In this document: positions 16,147 to 24,244 of the stretch, piece by piece
Layout of the letters: every line of letters begins with the position of its first letter
Numbering within the stretch: the first letter of the stretch is position 1
Source of the DNA: Pseudalkalibacillus sp045920555
GTDB lineage: Bacteria > Bacillota > Bacilli > Bacillales > Fictibacillaceae
Direction of reading: 5' to 3'
Length of the DNA: 64,000 nt
NCBI RefSeq assembly: GCF_045920555.1
Contig: NZ_CP174509.1
Span: 434,001 to 498,000 of the forward strand
The notes under the pieces: model-generated
The model's database searches: none
Told to the model about the DNA's origin: nothing
Seen by the model: only the letters and a program-made list of their open reading frames with translations
Translations under genes and position numbers: made by a program

Positions 16147-16677
16147 TCAATCTGTTCTTAATTTGGAATATATATTGAGGTCGATAAACTTTCCTTTTGA
16201 TTTTTCACATTGTCTCAGTTTTCCTTCAAATGTAAAGTTTAGTTTTTGTAACACTTTTATCGAGTTCATGTTTTCAGGCTCAACTTTGGCCTCGATTCTA
16301 TGTAGATTTAAAGAATCGAATCCATAGGTTATTAGGGAGGATATGGACTCTGGTGCGTATCCTTTTCCCCAAAAATCTTTAGCTATTTCATATCCGATTT
16401 CAGCTTTTGCATTTTTAAAATCTAGTAAATTGTATCCGCACGAACCGATGAGTTCATCAGATTCTAGTTTAAATATAGAAAAGCGGATGGCTTTTTTGTC
16501 TTGAGCAAGCTTATTAAGAAAATCAATCATATCCCTTGTCTGATTTTCATTTGTGAAATTATCAATATTCATGAATTTTGTAACATTTGGATCAGACCAA
16601 ATTTTAAACAATTTTGCTGAGTCTTTTGTTGTTATTTTCTTTAACTGTAATCTTTTTGTGTATAAATTGGCAATCAA
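16147..16677 (-). CDS. RimJ/RimL-type GNAT acetyltransferase
   Basis: The 176-residue protein opens LYTKRLQLKKITTKD and has the RimJ/RimL pattern IGYEIAKDFWGKGYAPE (acetyl-CoA loop) and NLHRIEAKVEPENMNSIKVL. Relatives acetylate ribosomal proteins, antibiotics or small amines; the substrate here is unknown. GGAGGT at 16685-16690 lies 7 nt before a TTG at 16677, which is preferred to the ATG at 16692 that overlaps that site. Confidence 0.85.
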   Translation of the reverse strand: MIANLYTKRLQLKKITTKDSAKLFKIWSDPNVTKFMNIDNFTNENQTRDMIDFLNKLAQDKKAIRFSIFKLESDELIGSCGYNLLDFKNAKAEIGYEIAKDFWGKGYAPESISSLITYGFDSLNLHRIEAKVEPENMNSIKVLQKLNFTFEGKLRQCEKSKGKFIDLNIYSKLRTD

Positions 16678-16782
16678 TATTTTTACCTCCATTTTGAGTT
16701 TTTAGGTGAGTAAAAAATATTGATATCTGGGCATAATTCATTCCCTTCTATTTTTGTTGACAATTATATCATATAGGTTAAT

Positions 16783-16839
16783 GTTCCAGGCACAGATTTA
16801 AACCTTGTGCTGGAAGGGTTAAATTGCCGTGCCTGGCAC
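16783..16839. repeat. Dispersed hairpin element R3
   Basis: GTTCCAGGCAC and GTGCCTGGCAC bound a 57-nt element. ATTTAAACCTT pairs with AAGGGTTAAAT around the loop GTGCTGG, giving a stem of about 24 bp. It begins 4 nt past the stop of the YhgE-like gene and could also act as its terminator. Confidence 0.8.
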
Positions 16840-16843
16840 TGCT

Positions 16844-18022
16844 TTACTCTACAACGACACTATTCTGTTTTACTTCTCTTCGGTTTGGCTTAAACACAGC
16901 TAACAGCATGATGATGAGTCCTGCCAAACCAGTGTAACCAAGAACACCGAGTCCATTTTCCAATGGGTTTGATCCAAAGAATAATACATCTTTAAATGCC
17001 TCTGCACTGAATCGGAATGGGATCCAGGAATACAACCAGTCTCTTGTGATTTCCGGGAGGAGTTCTGGCGGCAAAGTCAGGACCGGTATTGCAAAGAAAA
17101 GAAGCAATATGAAAAGTGGGGCTGCTGCATAACCGATCCAGTTCAAAAGTGCACCCTGGATGAAAAAGAACATCAATCCTGTGAACAACAAGAGCATGAA
17201 CATCTCACCGCCATTTGGAATGGCAACCTCCAGCACTCCCTCCGTCAACCAGAATACGAGTCCGCAGATGGAAACAACGAACAACAGACCACCTAAAAGC
17301 TGACTGAAGATCGCCGAGAAATTCCATTTTCCTTGCCCGAGTTTCTTAATAGCTGTATAGAGAATCATTGAACTGATGAATGTCGTAATCCAAAGGATTT
17401 GGGTGAATAAAGCCGAGACATTTCCATTGGCCGTATGGCTCCCTGCTGGATTCAATGTCTCTTTCGTCACTTGGACCGGTTGAGCAAGCACCTTTGACTG
17501 CTCGACGGACAATGTTGCTTGTGTCTTGGCGATTTGAGCATATAAATTTTGTTGCACCTGTTGATTGAAATTGGAGAGGACTCCACTAGTCATCTGGTCA
17601 GCCATCGTCGCTCCAGTCATGTTCATCCCTTCGTTGATGAAAATTTCGACTTCCGGCTGCATTGGTTTTTCGCTTAATAATGAAAAAATACTTTGAGACA
17701 AGTCATCTGGAATGACAATGGCTGCGTAATATTCCTTCTCGTTCAATCCCTTGACAGCTTCCTCGCGACTGTCTAGAAATGTCCAGTCGATGGACGCATT
17801 GTCATTCTTTTTAAGTTGGTCCTCAAGGATTCTCCCGAAATTCATCTCTTGACCGTTGTGCATGGCCACACCTTCATCCTGTACAACGACCGCAAGAGGC
17901 ATTTCTTTTAATGTCGGGTTCACAGTAGACCCCATGAAAGTAAAGGTAAAGATGAAGACTGCCAGTATAATCCCGACAAAGCCTCCCCAAAACAGTTTTT
18001 GCTGAAAAAATCTTTTCACCAT
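16844..18022 (-). CDS. YhgE/Pip-type ABC-2-like membrane protein
   Basis: The 392-residue protein has one N-terminal membrane helix (LFWGGFVGIILAVFIFTF), an extracellular domain of about 180 residues with PLAVVVQDEGVAM and EYYAAIVIPDDLSQS, and five to six C-terminal helices. This is the layout of YhgE/Pip and ABC-2 permease-like proteins, proposed to export lipids or drugs. AGGGGAGTG places the ATG at 18022. It is transcribed away from a TetR gene; repeated sites in the shared gap suggest TetR control. No ATPase gene is adjacent. Confidence 0.83.
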   Translation of the reverse strand: MVKRFFQQKLFWGGFVGIILAVFIFTFTFMGSTVNPTLKEMPLAVVVQDEGVAMHNGQEMNFGRILEDQLKKNDNASIDWTFLDSREEAVKGLNEKEYYAAIVIPDDLSQSIFSLLSEKPMQPEVEIFINEGMNMTGATMADQMTSGVLSNFNQQVQQNLYAQIAKTQATLSVEQSKVLAQPVQVTKETLNPAGSHTANGNVSALFTQILWITTFISSMILYTAIKKLGQGKWNFSAIFSQLLGGLLFVVSICGLVFWLTEGVLEVAIPNGGEMFMLLLFTGLMFFFIQGALLNWIGYAAAPLFILLLFFAIPVLTLPPELLPEITRDWLYSWIPFRFSAEAFKDVLFFGSNPLENGLGVLGYTGLAGLIIMLLAVFKPNRREVKQNSVVVE

Positions 18023-18050
18023 ATATTTCACTCCCCTTTGTTCGACAATA

Positions 18051-18171
18051 TGTTGATTAATAAACAAAGTGTCGTATATGATGAATTATAGAAGAATCAT
18101 TTCTACATTTAATAACCAATAATCTTTGATTCGTATGATATACGACATCCCACCGGGTACTGTTGATTAAT
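18051..18171. promoter_or_regulatory. Operator-like repeats between the YhgE-like and TetR genes
   Basis: TGTCGTATAT.AT occurs at 18070-18082 and inverted at 18135-18147. TGTTGATTAAT occurs directly repeated at 18051-18061 and 18161-18171. The four sites are placed almost symmetrically across the divergent promoter gap, as expected for binding sites of the adjacent TetR regulator. Confidence 0.6.
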
Positions 18172-18197
18172 TTAAAAAAAGAAATAGGTGAGCGAAG

Positions 18198-18812
18198 ATG
18201 AGCAAAAAAATGGACTTGCGTGTAAAAAGGACAAGGAAGCTGATCAATGAGGCATTTCTGAAATTGATTCAGCAAAAAGGATTCGACTCGGTTACCATTC
18301 AAGACATAGCTGATGAAGCCCTCATCAACAGGGCAACCTTCTACCTCCATTATGAGGATAAGCATGACCTGCTTGAAAAGATGAGCAATTCCGTCATCGA
18401 TGAGTTGACGAGTGTACTCAATCCTGTGCTTCATGTGAAGGGACAAGAGGTGCAAATCGAAAAATTACGGACCACCATTGAAAAAGTATACGAGAGTGTT
18501 GAAAAAAACCAGGTTTTCTTCACCGTCATGTTTGGTGAACATGGGATCTACAATTTTAGGAACGACCTGGAGGAAGTGATCCGTGAAAACTTCAGCAAGA
18601 AGATGACGGAACTAGGGGTTCGTCCTGAAGATTTCCAAATCCCCAAAGACCTGATCCTCCATTTTATCAGCGCCGCTTTTGTCGGTGTCGTCCAATGGTG
18701 GGTGAAGCAAAACACGAAACCATCCTCACAAGAAATGGCTATGCAGCTATCTAAGATCATAACGACTGGTCCGATGCAGGCAGCAGGATTGAAACTAGAG
18801 AAACATCTCTGA
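18198..18812 (+). CDS. TetR/AcrR family repressor
   Basis: The 204-residue protein has the N-terminal helix-turn-helix typical of TetR regulators (GFDSVTIQDIADEALINRAT, then FYLHYEDKHDLLEKM) and a helical C-terminal ligand domain of the TetR_C_7 kind, ending with WWVKQNTKPSSQEMAMQL. It is divergent from the YhgE-like gene and very probably represses it and itself through the sites at 18051-18171. The inducer is unknown, possibly a membrane-active compound. Confidence 0.88.
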   Translation: MSKKMDLRVKRTRKLINEAFLKLIQQKGFDSVTIQDIADEALINRATFYLHYEDKHDLLEKMSNSVIDELTSVLNPVLHVKGQEVQIEKLRTTIEKVYESVEKNQVFFTVMFGEHGIYNFRNDLEEVIRENFSKKMTELGVRPEDFQIPKDLILHFISAAFVGVVQWWVKQNTKPSSQEMAMQLSKIITTGPMQAAGLKLEKHL

Positions 18813-18813
18813 T

Positions 18814-18866
18814 GGTGCCAGGCACCATTTTTTGTGCCCCAAGACTTTCAAAAAAGTGCCTGTGCC
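18814..18866. repeat. Dispersed hairpin element R4
   Basis: GGTGCCAGGCACC at the left and GTGCCTGTGCC at the right, with ATTTTTT facing AAAAAAG, form a 53-nt hairpin. It starts 1 nt after the TetR stop codon and may terminate that transcript. Confidence 0.75.
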
Positions 18867-18940
18867 GCTTTGTTTTTGAAACCTTATACTAGGATAGTTC
18901 GTAAGTAGTAGTAATAGAAAAGTATGGGGAGAGAGATAGG

Positions 18941-19297
18941 ATGCAGATAACGACCCAGCAGGTAAGGATGATGTTAAGGGAGAATGAGCAGTTAATGGCT
19001 ACAAGGCGTTGTGCGCTGATCACGTACATATTTTCGTTTGCGCCAAGGCCGGGGATACTCGCTGCTACGACGGAACGTCTGATGTTTGTAGGGGATTACA
19101 TGGCTACGCCTGGAGAGCTGGTAGAAACGTACGATTACGAGACAATCGAAAAATTCCAGTTGAAAAACCATCTGTTCAATAAGCGATATTTTCTGAAAGT
19201 AAAAGGCGATCAAGTCCAGTTCAAATATCTTTCAGACAGCCAACCACAAGCTTTTGTCGAATTAGTCAATGCACAACGGAAGCATGTCGGTAAGTGA
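18941..19297 (+). CDS. Bacterial PH-domain protein
   Basis: The 118-residue protein fits the bacterial pleckstrin-homology fold (bPH): a helix followed by strands with ILAATTERLMFVGDY and FKYLSDSQPQAFVELV. Such domains occur in small Bacillus proteins of unknown role. GGAGAGAGATAGG precedes the ATG. It is a single gene between the TetR gene and a flavodoxin-like oxidoreductase; no function can be named. Confidence 0.72.
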   Translation: MQITTQQVRMMLRENEQLMATRRCALITYIFSFAPRPGILAATTERLMFVGDYMATPGELVETYDYETIEKFQLKNHLFNKRYFLKVKGDQVQFKYLSDSQPQAFVELVNAQRKHVGK

Positions 19298-19403
19298 AAG
19301 AATATGTCAATAAAATTTTAGGTAAAAAGTTTTATGAAAAAGTGGATTAGCTTTCTTCATTTCAGGGAATAGAGTTTTGTGAAGGTGAAAAGGAGGAAGA
19401 GCT

Positions 19404-20003
19404 ATGTCAACTCTACATACATTAATCCTGAACTGTTCACTGAAAACGAAAGAGAACATTTCCCATACACAAGCATTGACCAATTATTCAATCGAAATCT
19501 TACAGGATCACAATGTTTCCTTTGAGATCGTTTGGCTTGCGGATTACAACATCGGCTATTCAACCAATGATGATACGACACATGAAGACGATTGGCCAGA
19601 GATTTTTGAAAAGGTGAAAGCCGCCGACATCGTGATTTTCGCGACACCATTATGGATTGAAGAAAAGAGTAGCATCGCAGCCCATGTCATCGAACGGCTT
19701 TACGCGGAAAGCGACAACACGATCAAGAATGGGCCTGCACTCTTCTACAACAAGGTAGGCGGCGTACTCATCACCGGAAGTGAATTCGGCGCAAAACAAG
19801 CTGCCCAGTCGATCCTGCATGCGTTATCCCATATCGGCTTTACGATCCCTCCGAACGGTGACTCGTATTGCATCTGCAAGGATTGCGAAACATCAGTCGA
19901 TGGGAAGGCGATCAAGAAGATGAGCAACAACTTGGTGTATTTCGCTGGGCTTTTAAAAGATTATCCGATCCCAGCCGAAGAAAGCTCTCTCGAACAAATT
20001 TAG
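19404..20003 (+). CDS. NAD(P)H-dependent FMN oxidoreductase (flavodoxin fold)
   Basis: The 199-residue protein has the flavodoxin-like pattern of NADPH-dependent FMN reductases: LILNCSLKTKE at the phosphate loop, AADIVIFATPLWIEEKSS at the flavin site and KVGGVLITGSEFGAKQAA. A CICKDCE motif near residue 155 is an uncommon addition that might bind metal or form a disulfide. AAAAGGAGGAAGAG precedes the ATG. The electron acceptor is unknown. Confidence 0.82.
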   Translation: MSTLHTLILNCSLKTKENISHTQALTNYSIEILQDHNVSFEIVWLADYNIGYSTNDDTTHEDDWPEIFEKVKAADIVIFATPLWIEEKSSIAAHVIERLYAESDNTIKNGPALFYNKVGGVLITGSEFGAKQAAQSILHALSHIGFTIPPNGDSYCICKDCETSVDGKAIKKMSNNLVYFAGLLKDYPIPAEESSLEQI

Positions 20004-20324
20004 CTTGTAAAAAACTCCAACATCTAGTAAACTGAAGGAAATCTATTTGGAGTGAAAGGATTCAGGTTACATTTATGCCAACATACACTTTGTAATGGAA
20101 CACATTTTGGATATGGACTCGCCTGAAGCGGCTTTTCTCAAGGCTTGCTGAACGGGAGCAGTCTGTCTAAATCCCATTATGAAGGAACGTAGCCAATTTC
20201 TGCAGCATGCATGAAACGGAGGTTCCCTTAGGGTGCCTCTTTTTGTTTTGGTTAAAAACCTCATACTGCAAGACCTCCAAATAGAAGCGTTACGTTTCCT
20301 TACATCTAAATAGAGGTGAAGGAA
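20004..20324 (+). other. Gene-free gap with a terminator; possible small RNA
   Basis: The gap of 321 nt has no credible protein frame. At 20219-20246 GAGGTTCCC and GGGTGCCTC can pair and are followed by a long T-rich run, a plausible terminator on the plus strand far from the stop of the preceding gene. The stretch 20040-20240 could thus be a short transcript. No known riboswitch or RNA family was recognised. Confidence 0.3.
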
Positions 20325-20819
20325 ATGCAGAAGGTCCAATTGACCTGGAAGCTTCATGAAACGAAGGACAATTCAGTCGAAAGACATTGCAGCAATTGCC
20401 GCAAGACCGTACGATTCACAGATACGATGATCCGCCGCCACAATGCGAACGGGAAAAACATCTACCGTTTCGCTATCTATAAATGCGAAAAGAACCATAC
20501 GTGGAACAAGAAGCTCGAAATCTATCATGCTTATACCGGTCACGCGAGAGTAGTGGAAGAACAGAAAGACCAACCCTGCAAGCTCACTACAATCACGTTA
20601 AAAGACTACCAAACCATCGGAACTGAAAAAATCACCATCAAACTAGCCGACGTCAATGGCAAGTTCCGACTCGATAAAATCATTGCCGAACAAGTCGATG
20701 ACTGGAGCCGAACAGAAGTCATCAAACGGATCCAGGAAGGCAATATCCGTGTTAACGATAAACCATCAAAGCCGTCCACTAAACTGAAGAAAGAAGATGA
20801 GATCCTGATCTACCTATAG
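20325..20819 (+). CDS. Protein with Cys-rich N-terminus and C-terminal S4 RNA-binding domain
   Basis: The 164-residue protein starts with a DUF1062-like or zinc-ribbon region (RHCSNCRKTVRFTD, then YKCEKNHTWNKKLE). It ends in an S4 domain: FRLDKIIAEQVDDWSRTEVI, then GNIRVNDKPSKPSTKLKKED. S4 domains bind structured RNA. GAGGTGAAGG sets the ATG at 20325 rather than the GTG at 20316. The role is unknown; a small ribosome- or tRNA-linked factor is the natural guess. It converges on and overlaps the YciI gene by 6 nt. Confidence 0.72.
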   Translation: MQKVQLTWKLHETKDNSVERHCSNCRKTVRFTDTMIRRHNANGKNIYRFAIYKCEKNHTWNKKLEIYHAYTGHARVVEEQKDQPCKLTTITLKDYQTIGTEKITIKLADVNGKFRLDKIIAEQVDDWSRTEVIKRIQEGNIRVNDKPSKPSTKLKKEDEILIYL

Positions 20820-21128
20820 ATTCCCTTTGGTTTGAGGTGCATCAAGAAGCCAATTGTTTTCTTCATTGGCATCAAGAAATTCAGCAACATTATAGGTTCC
20901 GTAATACTGTTCTACAATGAACGGGTCTTTGCTGACAAGGGTCTTCACTTTGTTCGAAGAATGGCACCTGAAGATCATCATCGCTCCGCTTTCATCTACA
21001 AAAGGGCCGCACATGAGTAAAGATCCGTTTTGTTTCAGATGTTTTAAATGATCGATATGCCTATGTAACAGATCTTCCGTCAACTTGCCTTTTTTCTTGT
21101 TCCCAAGGGTCACTAAAAATGTTTTCAA
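20814..21128 (-). CDS. YciI-like protein
   Basis: The 104-residue protein has the YciI fold marks: KTFLVTLGN at the start, HLKHLKQNGSLLMCGPFVDE in the middle and KDPFIVEQYYGTYNVAEF. Members are small dimeric enzymes with a histidine-aspartate site, mostly without known reaction. AGGAGG lies 7 nt before a TTG at 21128, which is preferred to the ATG at 21134 that almost abuts the site. It lies downstream of the LysR gene on the same strand. Confidence 0.82.
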   Translation of the reverse strand: MKTFLVTLGNKKKGKLTEDLLHRHIDHLKHLKQNGSLLMCGPFVDESGAMMIFRCHSSNKVKTLVSKDPFIVEQYYGTYNVAEFLDANEENNWLLDAPQTKGNL

Positions 21129-21202
21129 TATCATTCCTCCTATAGGGAATATATGTTCTTATTTTTGATTATAAACCACTAAAACGGGTTATCAAACCCA
21201 GG

Positions 21203-21236
21203 AAGCTCCCAGCCAATATGGCTCGGGAGCTTTTTA
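21203..21236 (+). terminator. Hairpin with T run between the YciI and LysR genes
   Basis: AAGCTCCC.GCC and GGC.CGGGAGCTT pair and are followed by T5 in the plus direction, overlapping the LysR stop codon. A smaller hairpin GGGTT/AACCC with T4 at 21182-21199 reads in the minus direction and better serves the LysR gene. Confidence 0.5.
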
Positions 21237-22148
21237 CGTGCTGCTAGTAATCTCAAAACCTTGCAGGATGTCCAGAAAACGCTTGGTGACAAGAGGGACA
21301 TACGATGCCTTTTTCCAAATCGCCGAGATGGAACTGTACGACTGGTCCCCATCGATATCAATCGCTTTTATACGGTGGGACTGGATCAGATGGTACATAT
21401 CCCGCGGCATCAAGGTGATCCCCAGCCCATTTGAAACGAGCGTCGAAATCGTCAGGATCTCTGGACCGCCGCCGATCGTATTCGGTATGAAGCCTGCAGA
21501 AAGACAAGCCCTCTCCAACAAGTAAAAGAGGGATGGTGCTTCCTTCTCGTCATAATGGATGAACGGCTCATTCCTCAGGTCGTATAAATCGACAGAGGAT
21601 TTCCCAGCTATCGGGTGTTCAGCGGAAACAATCACCTGCAAAGGGTGCCTCTCGAATTCAAGCATATGAAGCCCTAGATCATCCAATCGTTTTGCATCAA
21701 TCGGTGTCCGGATAAAGGCTAGATGACACCGTTGGCTTTCTACCAATTCAACCGCCTTCAACGAGGTGACCTCTTGTAAATTGAACTCAAAATCAAGCAT
21801 CTCTGAGCGTAACTGTTTCAAGGCGATCGGAATTAGGTTGCTTGCTGCAGATGGAACGGTCGCGATCCGCAGGGAAGCGCTCGGCAGCTGTTGATTTTCT
21901 TTAAGTTCCCTGATGACGTTTTCGATATGCTCGAAGGATGGCTGGAGGCTTTTTACGAGATACTCGCCTTCTTCCGTCAACATCACTTTTCTCGTCGAGC
22001 GATTCAACAGCTTGATCCCCAATTCATTCTCCAAACTCATCATTTGCTGGCTCAGCCCTGGCTGTGAAATGTTCAGGGTCTCGGATGTTTTACTGAAATT
22101 CAACGTTTTAGCCACTTCTAAAAAGTACCGAAATGCAAGTAAATTCAT
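21234..22148 (-). CDS. LysR family transcriptional regulator
   Basis: The 304-residue protein has the LysR winged helix (FRYFLEVAKTLNFSKTSETL, then NISQPGLSQQMMSLENELG) and a periplasmic-binding-like effector domain. GGAGGG precedes the ATG at 22148. It is transcribed away from two gamma-glutamyltranspeptidase genes across a 274-nt gap with palindromes, so those genes are its probable targets. The inducer may be a product of glutathione or gamma-glutamyl peptide breakdown, which is inference. Confidence 0.9.
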   Translation of the reverse strand: MNLLAFRYFLEVAKTLNFSKTSETLNISQPGLSQQMMSLENELGIKLLNRSTRKVMLTEEGEYLVKSLQPSFEHIENVIRELKENQQLPSASLRIATVPSAASNLIPIALKQLRSEMLDFEFNLQEVTSLKAVELVESQRCHLAFIRTPIDAKRLDDLGLHMLEFERHPLQVIVSAEHPIAGKSSVDLYDLRNEPFIHYDEKEAPSLFYLLERACLSAGFIPNTIGGGPEILTISTLVSNGLGITLMPRDMYHLIQSHRIKAIDIDGDQSYSSISAIWKKASYVPLVTKRFLDILQGFEITSST

Positions 22149-22183
22149 TGAAACCCTCCGAAAAAACCGTCTTTTCTACAAGA

Positions 22184-22204
22184 TAATGGGATAATCGCAT
22201 TATT
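22184..22204. promoter_or_regulatory. Candidate LysR box
   Basis: ATAATG and CATTAT are separated by 9 nt, forming a T-N11-A type site 36 nt upstream of the LysR start, where LysR proteins usually bind to control themselves. Confidence 0.5.
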
Positions 22205-22310
22205 TTTCAAATGATTTCGTAAAGAAATGTCATATCGGGATGAATAGAGCCAAGATATGTAGGGATATTAGCATAGATTGATAACTTCTTAACATTAAAA
22301 AAGTCCTGTA

Positions 22311-22327
22311 TATAAGCATGGCTTATA
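22311..22327. promoter_or_regulatory. Palindrome upstream of the first ggt gene
   Basis: TATAAGCATGGCTTATA is a 7-bp inverted repeat with a 3-nt centre, about 95 nt before the transpeptidase start. It is a second candidate regulator site in the LysR-ggt gap. Confidence 0.45.
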
Positions 22328-22422
22328 AGTTCATAACCATATTATATCAATCTGGCAAAGGTTTTGATGATAAAATTTAAAATAATTCTAAATATTTTAA
22401 ATTCAGGAGGGGATTGGTAGAA

Positions 22423-24195
22423 ATGACTAAGTTGTACTGGAAGAAGTTCACGTATGCATTGTTGGCTTTCGTTTTGCTGTTTTCGTTGGCTCCGGCTTCA
22501 GGAATAGCGAAGAAAGACAATTCTGAGGAATTTAAAGAATACGATGTCGGTACACACGGTATGGTGTCCACCTCACATACGCTGGCATCGAAGGTAGGTG
22601 CTGACGTCTTGAAAAGAGGCGGGAATGCTGTCGACGCCGCAGTGGCGATCCAGTTTGCGCTGAATGTTGTTGAACCGATGATGTCAGGAATCGGTGGCGG
22701 CGGATTCATGATGGTCTATGACGCTGAAGCAGATGACGTCACGATCATCAACAGCCGTGAAAGGGCACCATCAGGAGCAGAGCCCGACATGTTCCTTGAC
22801 GAAAATGGAAACATCATCCCGTTTGGAGAACGTTCGAGACATGGAAATGCGGTTGGCGTGCCAGGTACATTGAAAGGTTTGGAAACCGCCCTTGAAAAAT
22901 GGGGTACAAGGCCGATGCAGCAGCTGATGACCCCGGCGATCCACCTTGCGGATAAAGGATTTGCAATTGATGAATACCTTGCGAGGATGATCGCATCCAA
23001 TGAAGACAAGCTATCAGCTACTGCTGCAAAGGATGTCTTTTTACCGGAAGGCGAACCGCTTGAAGCCGGTGAATGGCTCCAGCAGAAAGACCTCGCGAAA
23101 ACGTTGAAGCTGATCCGTGCCCATGGAACGGATGCTTTTTATAACGGAGAAATCGGACAAGCGCTCGCGGACACGGTACAGGATTTCGGGGGAAGCATGA
23201 CCTCCCAGGACCTTGCGAATTATGATGTGACCGTGGATGAGCCTGTTTATGGTGATTATAAAAATTACGAGATTGCAAGTATGCCGCCGCCAAGCTCAGG
23301 TGGTCTGACATTGCTGCAAATGCTTAAACTGTTGGAAGACTTCGATATCGGCCAATACGGAGCAAATTCTGTCGAGAAGTACCACCTTTTATCTGAGGCG
23401 ATGAAGGTGAGTTATGCGGACCGGGCAGCCTATATCGGTGACCCTGAGTTCGTCGATGTGCCGATGCGTGGCATGCTCCATTCGGATTATATCGAGGAAA
23501 GAAGAGAACTGATCGACTTGAACGAGGCGAACCAGAATGTCGAAGCTGGCGATCCGTGGCAATATGAAGATGCAGAACCTGCAATGAATGTCGTCGAGCA
23601 AGCAGATGATAAGGAAATGGGAGAGACCACTCACTTTACCGTTGCGGATAAATGGGGAAATGTCGTTTCTTATACGACAACGATTGAGCAAGTATTTGGA
23701 ACAGGCATCATGGTCCCAGGTTATGGATTGATGCTGAATAATGAGATTACGGACTTTGACGCACGTCCAGACGGGGCAAATGAAGTGCAGCCGAACAAAC
23801 GCCCGATGAGCAGCATGACACCGACGATGGTGCTTGAAGACGGCAAACCAGTATTGACACTCGGTTCACCTGGCGGACCACGAATCATCGTATCTGTTTT
23901 GCAGGTATTCCTGAACCTCGTCGAGTATGTCATGGGGCTGAAAGAAGCGATCGAGGCACCGAGGATCTACAACACGCACACATCAGCGACGAACTGGGAA
24001 GAGGGCATTCCGGCAGATGTTCGAGCCGAGCTGACGCAAATGGGCCATCGCTTCGCTTCGTCTCCGATGACGATCGGAAACGTCCAGAGCATCCAAATCG
24101 ATTATGACAAAGGCCTGTTCTACGGGGCATCCGACTCCAGACGGATCGGAGCCGCGATCGGGATCAACAAACCAGAAAAGGGTCATTCGAAATAA
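22423..24195 (+). CDS. ggt: Gamma-glutamyltranspeptidase, secreted
   Basis: GGT cuts gamma-glutamyl bonds, for example in glutathione or poly-gamma-glutamate, and works outside the cell. The 590-residue precursor has a signal peptide (about residues 1-30), the large subunit, and the self-cleavage site before T402 in ETTHFTVAD. The substrate-binding arginine is in NSRERAP; the acidic loop LNNEITDF and the pair MSSM are present, as is the oxyanion segment GSPGG. Size and motifs match B. subtilis GGT. AGGAGGGG precedes the ATG at 22423. A second, altered copy follows 49 nt downstream. Confidence 0.95.
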   Translation: MTKLYWKKFTYALLAFVLLFSLAPASGIAKKDNSEEFKEYDVGTHGMVSTSHTLASKVGADVLKRGGNAVDAAVAIQFALNVVEPMMSGIGGGGFMMVYDAEADDVTIINSRERAPSGAEPDMFLDENGNIIPFGERSRHGNAVGVPGTLKGLETALEKWGTRPMQQLMTPAIHLADKGFAIDEYLARMIASNEDKLSATAAKDVFLPEGEPLEAGEWLQQKDLAKTLKLIRAHGTDAFYNGEIGQALADTVQDFGGSMTSQDLANYDVTVDEPVYGDYKNYEIASMPPPSSGGLTLLQMLKLLEDFDIGQYGANSVEKYHLLSEAMKVSYADRAAYIGDPEFVDVPMRGMLHSDYIEERRELIDLNEANQNVEAGDPWQYEDAEPAMNVVEQADDKEMGETTHFTVADKWGNVVSYTTTIEQVFGTGIMVPGYGLMLNNEITDFDARPDGANEVQPNKRPMSSMTPTMVLEDGKPVLTLGSPGGPRIIVSVLQVFLNLVEYVMGLKEAIEAPRIYNTHTSATNWEEGIPADVRAELTQMGHRFASSPMTIGNVQSIQIDYDKGLFYGASDSRRIGAAIGINKPEKGHSK

Positions 24196-24244
24196 CCCAT
24201 TGAAAAACGAGTGAGCTTTTGCAATCTGTTTTAAGGGGGATTTT

